A stretch of 64,000 nt of DNA from Arthrobacter sp. Soil762. GTDB taxonomy: Bacteria > Actinomycetota > Actinomycetes > Actinomycetales > Micrococcaceae. The notes beneath the pieces are model-generated. The model made no database searches and was not told where the DNA came from. It saw only the letters and a list, made by a program, of their open reading frames with translations. The position numbers and the translations under genes are program-made. The DNA is taken from contig NZ_LMSG01000018.1 in the NCBI RefSeq assembly GCF_001428335.1, forward strand, positions 1-64,000, given 5' to 3'. Of this stretch, positions 8,041-16,298 are shown in pieces (position 1 is the first letter of the stretch; every line of letters begins with the position of its first letter).

Positions 8041-8150
8041 CTACTCCTCGATGGTCACGCAGACGGGATACATGTCGCTGTCCTTGAGGTAGCCCGCATT
8101 GACGGAGTCGCGGGGGAAGTAGTGGTTGCCTTCTCCGGTATCGTGGGTCC
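8041..8150 (-). pseudogene. Fragment resembling a DUF427 protein
   Basis: The minus strand here encodes GNHYFPRDSVNAGYLKDSD followed by MYPVCVTIEE and a stop. This resembles the GNHYFP...YL..SDT core of DUF427 proteins, but the usual downstream CPWKG part is missing. There is no start codon in frame and the reading frame runs upstream into the next gene without matching anything. Probably a decayed remnant. Confidence 0.4.
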
Positions 8151-8924
8151 ATGGTGCGGAACCTGGCCGACATAGGCGCTGAAGGTGTATTGCTCGCCGG
8201 GGCGGGCCGCGCCATCCTGCTGCAGATCGCGAACCCCGCGGTGGGCCATGGCGTCGCCGAGCACAGTGACTTTATTGCCCGTCCCCTGGACCGCTTCCGG
8301 GCCACCGTCACCTACGTCTACGCGGTCGTTTACGGAACAGAGGCGCAGGTCGCGGCCGTTCGCCGCAGCGTCAACCGGGCCCACTCCACGGTCCGCCGCA
8401 AGCCCGAAGCCGGCTCCCACGGGTACAGCGCGTTCGATGCCCAGGCGCAATTATGGGTGGTGGCCACCCTGTACGACACAGCCATCACCGTCTACGAGAA
8501 AATCTACGGCCCGCTGGACGACGAGGCAGCCGACCTCATGTACAGCGACTACGCAAGAATCGGCACCGTCCTGCAACTGCCGGCGAACCTGTGGCCGGCC
8601 GACCGCGCAGCCTTCAGGACATACTGGGACACGTCCCTGCTGACACTGGAACTGGACGCCGTCACCGCCGGCGTCGGCCGCAACCTCCTGTACCCGCCGG
8701 CCGGGCCGCTCTGGCTGCGGATGAGCATGCCCCTGATCCGGTTCATCACCGCCGGGCTGCTGCCGGACCACTTGCGCGCCGGCTTCGGGCTGCCGTGGAG
8801 CGACCGCCACAGCCGCCTGTTCGACCGCACCACCCGGTGGTCCGCCCTGGTGTATCCACGGCTGCCGCGGCCGGTCCGGCACTGCGTCAAGAACTACTGC
8901 CTCGGCCGGCTCCGCACCTCGTAG
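8151..8924 (+). CDS. DUF2236 / MpaB-like oxygenase family protein
   Basis: 257 residues. GRAILLQIANPAVGHGVAEHSDF, the RFRATVTYVYAVVYGT stretch and the WVVATLYDTAITVYEKIYGPL helix match the MpaB-like (latex-clearing protein/ER-bound oxygenase) family, where conserved histidines bind haem. Possibly a secreted or peripheral oxidase; the substrate is unknown. Divergent from the metalloprotease, followed by a strong terminator. Confidence 0.75.
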   Translation: MVRNLADIGAEGVLLAGAGRAILLQIANPAVGHGVAEHSDFIARPLDRFRATVTYVYAVVYGTEAQVAAVRRSVNRAHSTVRRKPEAGSHGYSAFDAQAQLWVVATLYDTAITVYEKIYGPLDDEAADLMYSDYARIGTVLQLPANLWPADRAAFRTYWDTSLLTLELDAVTAGVGRNLLYPPAGPLWLRMSMPLIRFITAGLLPDHLRAGFGLPWSDRHSRLFDRTTRWSALVYPRLPRPVRHCVKNYCLGRLRTS

Positions 8925-8946
8925 GACCCCCCCGCGCGGGGAAGCG

Positions 8947-8971
8947 GACGACGGCGGGGGGCGCCGTCGTC
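8947..8971 (+). terminator. Terminator of the GACGGCG type
   Basis: Perfect 10-bp arms GACGACGGCG (8947-8956) and its complement (8962-8971), loop GGGGG. Same stem core as several other terminators in the window. Confidence 0.75.
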
Positions 8972-9036
8972 GTCTGTCCTCGCCTGGTCTCAAATAGGAT
9001 TGACGGACGATCGAAATCGAAGGGTTTGAGCTGTCC

Positions 9037-9606
9037 ATGAAGGTCACCACCACAACGCTCCAGATGCTCCAACCGCCAGCTTGGACGGCGCGCCCGTTGC
9101 ACGATGAGGCACGGCTGGACCGGGCTGTTGGGGTCACCCCGGAGTATGCCCGTTTCCTCTATGGCCTGGTGGGCGGACCGTGGCACTGGACGGATCGGCT
9201 CGAGTGGACACGGCAGCAGTGGGCCGAGGAGCTCGCCGTGCCGGGGACGGAATTCTGGGTCCTCTATGGGGAGGGCGTGCCGTGGGGCTATGTCCACCTT
9301 CAGCCCGTCGTCGCCGAGGATGGAACGCACGTTGAGGTCAGGTACTTCGGCCTCTCAGAGCAGGCGATCGGACGGGGTCTCGGCGGCGGGCTGCTGGAAC
9401 ACGCCATCACGGCCGCATGGTCGCTGGCACAACGCTGCGGCCTCCCGCAGGTGTCCCGTGTCTGGGTCCACACCTGCACGCTGGACGGTCCCGCGGCCCT
9501 GGCAAACTACCAGTCCCGCGGGTTTGTGCCCTGCGGGACCGAGGACGCGGACACGGAAGTGGCGGAGGAGCCGCTCGGTTCCTGGGTGGCCACCGGCGGT
9601 CGGTAA
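9037..9606 (+). CDS. GNAT-family N-acetyltransferase
   Basis: 189 residues. The acetyl-CoA binding motif A is visible as VEVRYFGLSEQAIGRGLGGGLLEHAITAAW (split around residues 99-128), followed by VWVHTCTLDGPAALANYQSRGFVPCG, the usual beta5-alpha4 region with its N-Y pair. Acceptor substrate unknown. Monocistronic. Confidence 0.85.
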   Translation: MKVTTTTLQMLQPPAWTARPLHDEARLDRAVGVTPEYARFLYGLVGGPWHWTDRLEWTRQQWAEELAVPGTEFWVLYGEGVPWGYVHLQPVVAEDGTHVEVRYFGLSEQAIGRGLGGGLLEHAITAAWSLAQRCGLPQVSRVWVHTCTLDGPAALANYQSRGFVPCGTEDADTEVAEEPLGSWVATGGR

Positions 9607-9705
9607 TGGCCGCATAACTGACGCGGACCACTGACGGCCGCATCTGCTGCAAACCCGCTGGCAGCCGTAGGCTGGAACCGACAAAAGGGTGACCGAAGGG
9701 GTGAC

Positions 9706-10389
9706 ATGTCGGAAACGATAACGGCCGGGCTGCTGGGCGAAGTGATGGCCGAGCTGGCCGTGCTTGAGGACCCGAAGATGCGCGAGGCGAACGAGAAGCG
9801 CGGCGACGACCACGGGGTGAACCTGTCCAAGCTGCGCGCGGTCGCGAAGCGGCTGAAGACCCAGCAGGAACTCGCGCGCGAGCTCTGGTCCACGAACGAC
9901 ACTCCGGCCAGGCTGGTGGCCCTGCTGATCTGCCGGCCAAAGGCCTTCGAACGCGACGAACTGGACACCATGCTCCGCGAGGCGCGCGCCCCCAAAGTGC
10001 ACGACTGGCTCGTGAATTACGTCGTGAAGAAGAGCCCGCACGCCGAGGACCTGCGCGTGGCCTGGATGGCTGATCCGGATCCGGTGGTCGCCAGCGCCGG
10101 CTGGGCCCTGACCAGCGAACGGGTGGCGAAAAAGCCCGCAGGGCTCGACCTCCCTGGGCTGCTGGACATTATCGAGGCCCAGATGAAGGACGCCCCGGAC
10201 CGGCTGCAGTGGGCCATGAACCACACGCTGGCCTTCATTGGGATCGAGCATCCCGAGCACCGGGCCCGGGCGCTCGATATCGGCGAACGGCTCGAGGTCC
10301 TCAAGGACTACCCGACGCCCCCGAACTGCACGTCACCCTTCGCGCCGGTCTGGATCAACGAGATGGTGAGCCGCCAGGCCACCGCGTAA
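9706..10389 (+). CDS. DNA alkylation repair (AlkD-like) HEAT-repeat protein
   Basis: 227 residues, mostly helical. LSKLRAVAKRLKTQQELARELWSTNDTPARLVALLICRP and VHDWLVNYVVKKSP follow the layout of AlkD-type HEAT-repeat DNA glycosylases (N3/N7-alkylpurine repair). The key catalytic Trp-Asp of true AlkD enzymes was not confidently placed, so it may be a non-catalytic relative. Confidence 0.65.
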   Translation: MSETITAGLLGEVMAELAVLEDPKMREANEKRGDDHGVNLSKLRAVAKRLKTQQELARELWSTNDTPARLVALLICRPKAFERDELDTMLREARAPKVHDWLVNYVVKKSPHAEDLRVAWMADPDPVVASAGWALTSERVAKKPAGLDLPGLLDIIEAQMKDAPDRLQWAMNHTLAFIGIEHPEHRARALDIGERLEVLKDYPTPPNCTSPFAPVWINEMVSRQATA

Positions 10390-10415
10390 GGCTGTCAGCC
10401 CGGAAGCAAAACGAA

Positions 10416-10452
10416 AGCGGACGACGCCGGGAACCTCCCGCCGTCGTCCGCT
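10416..10452. terminator. Bidirectional terminator between convergent genes
   Basis: Eleven-base perfect outer stem AGCGGACGACG (10416-10426 with 10442-10452) plus an inner GC stem. A-rich on the left and TTTT on the right, so it can stop both the AlkD-like gene and the small gene opposite it. Confidence 0.75.
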
Positions 10453-10473
10453 TCAGTTTTAGCCGTGAACCGA

Positions 10474-10671
10474 TCAGACGGTGACGAGCTGGCGTTCCTG
10501 GCCACGGACGCTGACCGTGAAAGTGTTGGGGCCGCTGCACTGGACCGCAATGCGGCATTTGGTGGTGTTCGCCTTGACCGAGAGGTCGTGCACAACGCTC
10601 TCAAGGGTGTGCTCAAGGGAAGACCGGTCCCAGATTTTCAGCGTGATGGAGTCAGTGTTCTCAAACGTCAT
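10474..10671 (-). CDS. Small hypothetical protein, 65 residues
   Basis: Not recognised. MTFENTDSITLKIWDRSSLEHTLESVVHDLSV has balanced composition, unlike the arginine/proline-rich shadow frames, and the gene ends right at a bidirectional terminator. The RBS is weak. Predicted soluble beta-alpha protein; the frame on the other strand over the same bases looks like a shadow. Confidence 0.5.
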   Translation of the reverse strand: MTFENTDSITLKIWDRSSLEHTLESVVHDLSVKANTTKCRIAVQCSGPNTFTVSVRGQERQLVTV

Positions 10672-10856
10672 TGTCAGTACTTTCGCTCATGCAGTTAACG
10701 GCTCCGCGTCGTCCTTGAGGGGGCCGCATCCTCGTCGGTGAGGATTGCTGATCTTGGTAGTGCGGGAACGGGGTCCCGATCTCATGCTTCATGCTCGCCG
10801 CCGACATTTGCAACCGAAACGGCGAAAGTGTGAGCGATTACACGCTCGGGCCGGCC

Positions 10857-11447
10857 TTAGTTACTGACGGCAGCGTAAAGGTTCAGGGACGCCGAAAACA
10901 CCAGCCACGAGACGTTCGGCAGCATCAGCAGTCCAGCCGTTGGGCTGATGGGTCCAAAGCGCAGAACTGTCAGGGCCGCTGTGAGGAAGAGGGCGGCGAG
11001 GACGGCCAGGGCCAGCCAGAGCGCCGCGGTCCCCAGTATGGGATACAGCCCGAAGAACGTCATGGGCCAGATTAGGTTCAGGGCCAGTTGGAGCCCATAG
11101 AGCCTTAGTGCGCGGCGGCGGGGGTGGCGCCGCTGCCGCCACACCAGCCATGCCGCCACGGCCATTGCCGCGTAAAGGACCAGCCAGACCGACGTGAACA
11201 TCAGCCCGGGAGGCGTCCAGGGGGCTTTGTCCGCCAGGGCGTACCAGCCGCCGGCAGCCGTTCGGATCGGGAGGGACCCCACGAACGACACGGCCCAGGA
11301 AAGCGCGAGGAAGCCGATCAGGGCGGCAACCTGCCGCCGTCGGGACGGCCCGTCCGGGACTGCCGGACCTTGCGCTTCGGTGGGGACAGTGTCAGGCACT
11401 GACCCACTGTGGACAACGGCGGGTACCCGCGTCAAACCCGGAGGCAT
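10857..11447 (-). CDS. tspO: TspO/MBR-family membrane protein
   Basis: 196 residues with five membrane helices in the last 155. GGWYALADKAPWTPPGLMF, LNLIWPMTFFGL and LMLPNVSWLVFSASLN carry the tryptophans and prolines typical of this translocator/sensor family, which binds porphyrins and similar ligands. The N-terminal 35 residues are polar and variable; the true start may be further in. Confidence 0.88.
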   Translation of the reverse strand: MPPGLTRVPAVVHSGSVPDTVPTEAQGPAVPDGPSRRRQVAALIGFLALSWAVSFVGSLPIRTAAGGWYALADKAPWTPPGLMFTSVWLVLYAAMAVAAWLVWRQRRHPRRRALRLYGLQLALNLIWPMTFFGLYPILGTAALWLALAVLAALFLTAALTVLRFGPISPTAGLLMLPNVSWLVFSASLNLYAAVSN

Positions 11448-11503
11448 CGGAGGTCTCCGTCAGGGTCCCTTCGAGATGGCATTTCGGGGGCAGCATTCAA
11501 GCC

Positions 11504-11549
11504 TTGACACCCCTCCGCCACCGGCGTATCGTACAACCAAATGGTTGTA
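11504..11549 (+). promoter_or_regulatory. Leaderless promoter with overlapping operator for the ArsR gene
   Basis: TTGACA (11504-11509), 17-bp spacer, TATCGT (11527-11532). The ATG starts only eight bases after the -10 box, so the transcript should begin at or next to the start codon. A perfect inverted repeat TACAACCA-AA-TGGTTGTA (11532-11549) covers the -10 end, the start point and the first codons, an ideal place for autorepression. Confidence 0.75.
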
Positions 11550-11873
11550 GATCAGCTCAGAGACGCGGACGTGGGCCGCCTGTTCCAGGCGCTCGCGGAC
11601 GCCACCCGGAGGGACATTGTCCGGCGGGTGACGGCGGGGGAGTCTTCCGTCTCCGGCCTCGCCGCCCTCTACGCCATGAGTTTCGCCGCCGTCCAGAAGC
11701 ATGTGGCGGTGTTGGAGCGCGCTTCCCTGGTGACCAAGGAGAAACGCGGAAGGGAGCAGATTGTGCGGGGAAACCACGAAGGACTGGAAAAGGCCCGCCG
11801 GCTGCTTGACGAGTATGAAGCGATCTGGCGGCAGCGCGCCGAGCGGATCGCAGACATTCTGGCTGAAGGATAG
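11541..11873 (+). CDS. ArsR-family winged-helix repressor
   Basis: 110 residues. The helix-turn-helix SVSGLAALYAMSFAAVQKHVAVLERASLV and wing EKRGREQIV are clear; there are no metal-site cysteines, which fits the group paired with SRPBCC proteins. It begins within its own operator and is followed 12 bases later by the SRPBCC gene, its probable operon partner. Confidence 0.88.
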   Translation: MVVDQLRDADVGRLFQALADATRRDIVRRVTAGESSVSGLAALYAMSFAAVQKHVAVLERASLVTKEKRGREQIVRGNHEGLEKARRLLDEYEAIWRQRAERIADILAEG

Positions 11874-11885
11874 GAAGGTTGCGCA

Positions 11886-12383
11886 ATGCCTGTTATCGGT
11901 TCCACCAAGAATCTCGAGGCACTCAGCCTCACCCTCGTGGCGGAGTTCGACGCCGTCGTCGAGCGCGTCTGGCAGATCTGGGAAGACCCGCGCCAGCTGG
12001 AGCGCTGGTGGGGTCCGCCCAACTATCCGGCCACGTTTGACCGGTTCGACTTCCAGCCCGGCGGGCGGGCCGGCTATTACATGACCACGCCCGAAGGCGA
12101 GAAGCCCCGAGGCTGGTGGAAATTCAGAACCATCGAGGCACCGCGCAAGCTCGAATTTGATGACGGCTTCGCTGACGAAACCGGAGCGCCCGTGGATGCC
12201 ATGGGCAGTGCCCATGCCGCTGTTGACCTCGAGGATCTGGGTGGCCGCACCCGGATGACCATTATGTCCACGTTCGACTCCGAAGAGCAGATGGAAGAAA
12301 TGGTCAAGATGGGCATGGAGGAAGGCATAAAGGAGGCTGCCGGCCAGATCGACGCCGTCCTCGCCGAACACGCCCGCGCCTGA
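11886..12383 (+). CDS. SRPBCC (AHSA1-like) ligand-binding protein
   Basis: 165 residues. RVWQIWEDPRQLERWWGPPNYPATF near the N-terminus and a C-terminal long helix (EEQMEEMVKMGMEEGIKEAAGQID) define the AHSA1/START-like fold with a hydrophobic cavity. AGGAAGG precedes the start. Such proteins commonly follow ArsR regulators; the ligand is unknown. Confidence 0.85.
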   Translation: MPVIGSTKNLEALSLTLVAEFDAVVERVWQIWEDPRQLERWWGPPNYPATFDRFDFQPGGRAGYYMTTPEGEKPRGWWKFRTIEAPRKLEFDDGFADETGAPVDAMGSAHAAVDLEDLGGRTRMTIMSTFDSEEQMEEMVKMGMEEGIKEAAGQIDAVLAEHARA

Positions 12384-12406
12384 ATAGCGCTGACGGTTTT
12401 CACTCA

Positions 12407-12456
12407 AAAGGGGAGAGTACGACGGCGGGACGCCCCGCCGTCGTGCTCTCCCCTTT
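12407..12456. terminator. Very strong bidirectional terminator
   Basis: 23-base arms (12407-12429 and 12434-12456) with one or two mismatches, loop of four, AAAA on one flank and TTT on the other. The inner stem is ACGACGGCGGG. It separates the SRPBCC gene from the convergent MFS gene. Confidence 0.88.
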
Positions 12457-12470
12457 GTTGTGGGTACCGC

Positions 12471-13763
12471 TTAGTGTGTCAGGTCCTTGCCCTTCGTCTC
12501 CGGGATGGTGAACACAAACGCGATGCTGATGGCCAGCAGGACCACCGCGTACACGTTGAAGAGGTTGCCCTGTCCGATGGAGCCAAGCCAGGCCTGAAGG
12601 TACGGTGCGGTACCCCCGAAGACTGCGACGCAGATGGAATACGGGACGCCCACGCCGACCGTGCGGATCTTGGTGGGGAACAGTTCGGCGTATACGGCCG
12701 GGACGATTGCTGCGCTGCCGGCGATGAAGAACAGCATGACGGACATGGTGACCGCGAGCTGCCACGGAGAGTCCTTCAGCAGCCAAGTCATGGGGAAGTG
12801 GAACAGCGCGGCGCCGGCGGCGCTCATGATCATGACGGGCTTGCGGCCGATACGGTCCGAGAGTTTGCCCCAGAACGGCAGCGCGGCGATGAACAGCACG
12901 TTGGCGATCACGCTGGCCCAGAGGGCCTCGCCGCGGTCCATCTTGAGGACCGACGCGGCATAGCTGGGAGTCACGACGCCCCAGATGTAGTAGGTCACAG
13001 TCAGGCCGACGGTCAGGCCAATCACCTGCAGGGCCTGCTTGCGGTGCTGGTAGATCTGTGGCCACATCGGCTCGTGCTTTTCCTTGGGCGATTCTGCCTC
13101 GAACGCCGCCGTTTCCTTCATGCGGGCCCGCATGAACAGGGCGTAGAGGCCCATGGCGCCGCCGATAAGGAATGGCACCCGCCAGCCCCAGGCGTTCATG
13201 TCGGCCGTGCTCAAGACGTTGGAGAGGATGGCGCCGAGCATGGTTCCGGCCAGGATGCCGACCGTGCCGGACGTATAAATGAGCGTTGCCCAGAATCCGC
13301 GCTGTTCCTTGGGCGCCATTTCCGAGAGGTAGGTCTGCGACGACGGCAGCTCTCCGCCGTGGGCAAGGCCCTGGATAAGCCGGGCCACCAGCAGCAGGAC
13401 CGAGGCGAAGGCACCCACGGCCTCGAAAGTGGGGGCGACGCCGATGATCAGGCTGCCCAGGGCGGCGAGGCCCACCGCGAACGTCATGGACGTCTTGCGG
13501 CCGATCCGGTCACCGATCCAGCCGAAGACGAAGCCGCCGAACGGGCGGGCGACAAAGCCGACGGCGAAGATCGCCAGGGTGGCGAGGAAGGCCGACGTCG
13601 GATCCGCCTTGCTGAACAGTGCGCTCGCGATGAACGGCGAGAACGTGGCATAGATGGCCCAGTCGTACCATTCAACGGCGTTGCCGATGCCGGTGCCGAC
13701 GAGGGTGCGCAGGTGGGACTTGTGAACCTGGACGTCGGCTGGGACGCCTGCAGTAGTGGTCAT
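12471..13763 (-). CDS. MFS transporter, metabolite:H+ symporter (MHS) family
   Basis: 430 residues. Starts with GTGIGNAVEWYDWAIYATF, then FGWIGDRIGRKTSM and GGELPSSQTYLSEMAPKEQRG, all hallmarks of the MHS branch (citrate, proline/betaine, alpha-ketoglutarate type). The ATG at 13763 has GGAG six bases upstream and is preferred to an earlier ATG. It follows the M20 amidohydrolase by 26 bases, so it probably imports an N-acyl or amide substrate for it. Confidence 0.87.
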   Translation of the reverse strand: MTTTAGVPADVQVHKSHLRTLVGTGIGNAVEWYDWAIYATFSPFIASALFSKADPTSAFLATLAIFAVGFVARPFGGFVFGWIGDRIGRKTSMTFAVGLAALGSLIIGVAPTFEAVGAFASVLLLVARLIQGLAHGGELPSSQTYLSEMAPKEQRGFWATLIYTSGTVGILAGTMLGAILSNVLSTADMNAWGWRVPFLIGGAMGLYALFMRARMKETAAFEAESPKEKHEPMWPQIYQHRKQALQVIGLTVGLTVTYYIWGVVTPSYAASVLKMDRGEALWASVIANVLFIAALPFWGKLSDRIGRKPVMIMSAAGAALFHFPMTWLLKDSPWQLAVTMSVMLFFIAGSAAIVPAVYAELFPTKIRTVGVGVPYSICVAVFGGTAPYLQAWLGSIGQGNLFNVYAVVLLAISIAFVFTIPETKGKDLTH

Positions 13764-13789
13764 CGTGTGCTCCAAGAAGTGAGGGAAGG

Positions 13790-15010
13790 TTAGTTGGCCG
13801 AGGCCAGGGCCGCGATGCGGGAGACGGCCAGCTCTGCGTAGAGAGCGGTTCCGTCGGACAGCACTCCGTCGTCAAAGGCTGCGTACGGGGAGTGGTTGAA
13901 GGAGGTTTCGGTGTGGTCGGCGCCGGGGGCGACGGCGCTGAGCCCGATAAACGTCCCGGGTACTTCCGCCAGCACCCTCGAAAAATCTTCAGAGCCACTG
14001 AGCGGGGTGGCCCAGCGGGTGAGCCGAGAGGTTCCAAAGAGGTCTTCGATGGTCTTCTCCGCGGTGCGTGTCTCGTCGTCGTTGTTGACGGTGAGGGGGT
14101 ACTCGTGACGGTAATCGACGTCCACCTCGAGGCCGTGGGCGGCGGCGATGCCTTTCAGCAGCGTGGGAGCGGCGGTCATCATCCGTTCCCTGGCGGCGTC
14201 CGAGAAGGTCCGGATGGTGGCTTCGATGCGCGCCGTTTCAGGAATGATGTTGCGTTTTGTGCCGGCCTGGAGGACGCCGACGGTCAGGACCACTGGATCG
14301 AACATGTTGAACTGGCGGGTGATCATGACCTGCAGGGCAGTCACCATTTCTGCGGCCGCCGTGACCGGGTCCTTGGCCGTGTGCGGGGCCGAGCCGTGGC
14401 CGCCGGCGCCAAGAACCGTGACAGTCAGGGCATCCGAAGCGCTCAGCATCACCCCTGGCTTGGTGCAGAACCGGCCGTGCGGCTCAAGGGCGGAAAAGAC
14501 GTGCATCCCATAGGCGGCATCAACCCGGCGCCCGGCCGCCTCCAGCACGCCCTCGCGGATCATGTGGCTTGCTCCGTCAAAGCCTTCCTCGCCTGGCTGG
14601 AACATCAGCACAACGTCGCCGGCCAACCGGTCCCGGCGCTCCGCCAAAAGCGTGGCTGCTCCGGCGAGCATGGCGGTGTGGAGGTCGTGGCCGCAGGCGT
14701 GCATGGCGCCGTCGATCTTCGATGAGAACGGGGCACCGGTCCGCTCCTGGACAGGGAGGCCGTCCATGTCGGCACGCAGGAGGACCGCTGGTTTCGTTGC
14801 CGATGCGTGCGGCGCGGAGCCGCGCAGGACCGCGGTGACCGACGTCGTGCTCTTGCCCAGGGTGATTTCGAACGGCAGGCCGTCGAGCGCCTTGAGGACT
14901 TTTTCCTGGGTCCGGGGGAGGTTCAGCCCGATCTCCGGCTCCTGATGCAGCTCGTGGCGGAACCGGGCGATCTCGCCCTGCAGTTCCTTGGCGTCGGTGG
15001 TGATCGACAT
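13790..15010 (-). CDS. M20-family amidohydrolase (N-acyl amino acid / hippurate hydrolase type)
   Basis: 406 residues, normal length. Metal ligands visible in MHACGHDLHTAMLAG, the catalytic GEEGFDGASHM, and the C-terminal His in SFNHSPYAAFDD. Members release acyl groups from N-acyl amino acids or indole conjugates. First gene of a two-gene operon with the MHS transporter, divergent from a Lrp-like regulator. Confidence 0.88.
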   Translation of the reverse strand: MSITTDAKELQGEIARFRHELHQEPEIGLNLPRTQEKVLKALDGLPFEITLGKSTTSVTAVLRGSAPHASATKPAVLLRADMDGLPVQERTGAPFSSKIDGAMHACGHDLHTAMLAGAATLLAERRDRLAGDVVLMFQPGEEGFDGASHMIREGVLEAAGRRVDAAYGMHVFSALEPHGRFCTKPGVMLSASDALTVTVLGAGGHGSAPHTAKDPVTAAAEMVTALQVMITRQFNMFDPVVLTVGVLQAGTKRNIIPETARIEATIRTFSDAARERMMTAAPTLLKGIAAAHGLEVDVDYRHEYPLTVNNDDETRTAEKTIEDLFGTSRLTRWATPLSGSEDFSRVLAEVPGTFIGLSAVAPGADHTETSFNHSPYAAFDDGVLSDGTALYAELAVSRIAALASAN

Positions 15011-15054
15011 CTGCTCTCCTAATTTCTGAACGGTTGGTCAGTGACCCGCTTCCA

Positions 15055-15077
15055 TTGTGAAGTGATGCGGTTCACAA
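15055..15077. promoter_or_regulatory. Inverted repeat TTGTGAA-N9-TTCACAA between divergent genes
   Basis: Perfect 7-bp arms lying between the amidohydrolase start and the Lrp-like gene. The probable binding site of that regulator (inference). The adjacent 15078-15125 stretch is A-rich and could be bent DNA. Confidence 0.6.
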
Positions 15078-15155
15078 GCTGCGAAATAGCTGGAAAAAAT
15101 CAAAAGTATGATGGAAATGGCAGGATTCATTCACTGAAGCGTGGGGAGTGGCGAG

Positions 15156-16193
15156 GTGGTGCTCAGCGAGGAAGACCTGGCCCTGATCAACGTGCTGCAG
15201 ATTGCACCGCGGATCAGCTGGTCCGATGCGGCCACGGTGCTGGGAGTGCACGCCACCACGCTGGCCGCACGCTGGGACAGGCTGAGGTTGTCCGGGGCGG
15301 CCTGGACGACGGCCCACCTGATCGGCGATCCCAAGCAGATGTGCCTGGCGTTGGTGGACGTGGACTGCGAAATGCGGCTGCGGGACGACGTGACCGCGGC
15401 GCTCGCCGCCATCCCGGAAGTGGTCACGGTGGAGGAAGCTGCAAGCAACAGGGACCTCATGCTGACAGTCATAACGCCCACACTGGCCCGGTTCACGGAG
15501 GAGGTGCTTCCGCGGTTCAAGGAGATCCCCGGACTGCTGAAGTACCGGACCTCGTTGTGCACCCGACTGCACTCCGGTGGCTATACGTGGCGGCTCAACA
15601 TTTTGGACAAGGCGAAGCAAAAGGCGCTTTATGCCTTAGCCGGCCCCGAGGCCACCGGCTCGGCGGCCCCGATGACCGGAGCTCCACTCCCGCCCAGCCA
15701 CCTGGATCTGATCCCGTTCCTTGCGCGGGACGGGCGCGCGGGCGCCGCGGACATCGCCCGGAGCCTGGGCAGGAGCCCGGCGACAGTCCAGCGGCAGCTA
15801 AACAGGGTGCTGGCCAGCGGGCTGCTGTCCTTCCGTTGTGAAATTGCCCAGAAGCTCTCCGGCTATCCGGTGAGCTGCCAGTGGTTCGCCAACGTGCCGG
15901 CGGGCCAGCACGAGGCTGCTGCCGCCGAACTCCGCAGCCTCCGCACGGTCCGGCTCAGCGCGTCCACTACAGGGAGCACAAACTTTGTCATCCTCATGTG
16001 GCTGCATTCGCTGGCCGATGTGATGAACGCCGAGTTGGCCCTCCAGCAACGTATCCCGCAGATCGAACTCGTGGAGAGCGTCGTGATCCTGAACACCGCC
16101 AAGCGGGTGGGCTGGATGCTGAACCCGGATTCGACGGCGAGCGGCGCGGTGGTGGTCTCCGGCACGGAGCTGCCGTCTTTGGGGCTCCAATAA
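15156..16193 (+). CDS. Double-length Lrp/AsnC-family regulator
   Basis: 345 residues, about twice a normal Lrp. Two HTH-plus-RAM units: first HTH near residues 1-45 (DLALINVLQIAPRISWSDAATVLGVHATTLAARW) with ligand domain to about 135, second HTH at about 180-225 (FLARDGRAGAADIARSLGRSPATVQRQLNRV) with its own ligand domain. GTG at 15156 preferred because GGGGAG lies seven bases upstream; a GTG at 15141 is in frame. Divergent from the amidohydrolase-transporter operon that it probably controls. Confidence 0.82.
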   Translation: MVLSEEDLALINVLQIAPRISWSDAATVLGVHATTLAARWDRLRLSGAAWTTAHLIGDPKQMCLALVDVDCEMRLRDDVTAALAAIPEVVTVEEAASNRDLMLTVITPTLARFTEEVLPRFKEIPGLLKYRTSLCTRLHSGGYTWRLNILDKAKQKALYALAGPEATGSAAPMTGAPLPPSHLDLIPFLARDGRAGAADIARSLGRSPATVQRQLNRVLASGLLSFRCEIAQKLSGYPVSCQWFANVPAGQHEAAAAELRSLRTVRLSASTTGSTNFVILMWLHSLADVMNAELALQQRIPQIELVESVVILNTAKRVGWMLNPDSTASGAVVVSGTELPSLGLQ

Positions 16194-16298
16194 GCCGTGG
16201 TGTCCGCCGCGAGTGTCCGCTCCGTTGAAACCTGCGGTCCACGCCTGAATACTGGAAGCCTGAAGGGTCGGGACGGGCAAGGAGGCGGTGAAGGGACC

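Noticed and set aside
12474..13793. 439-codon open frame on the plus strand
   Set aside because: Antisense to the MHS transporter; hydrophilic biased composition.
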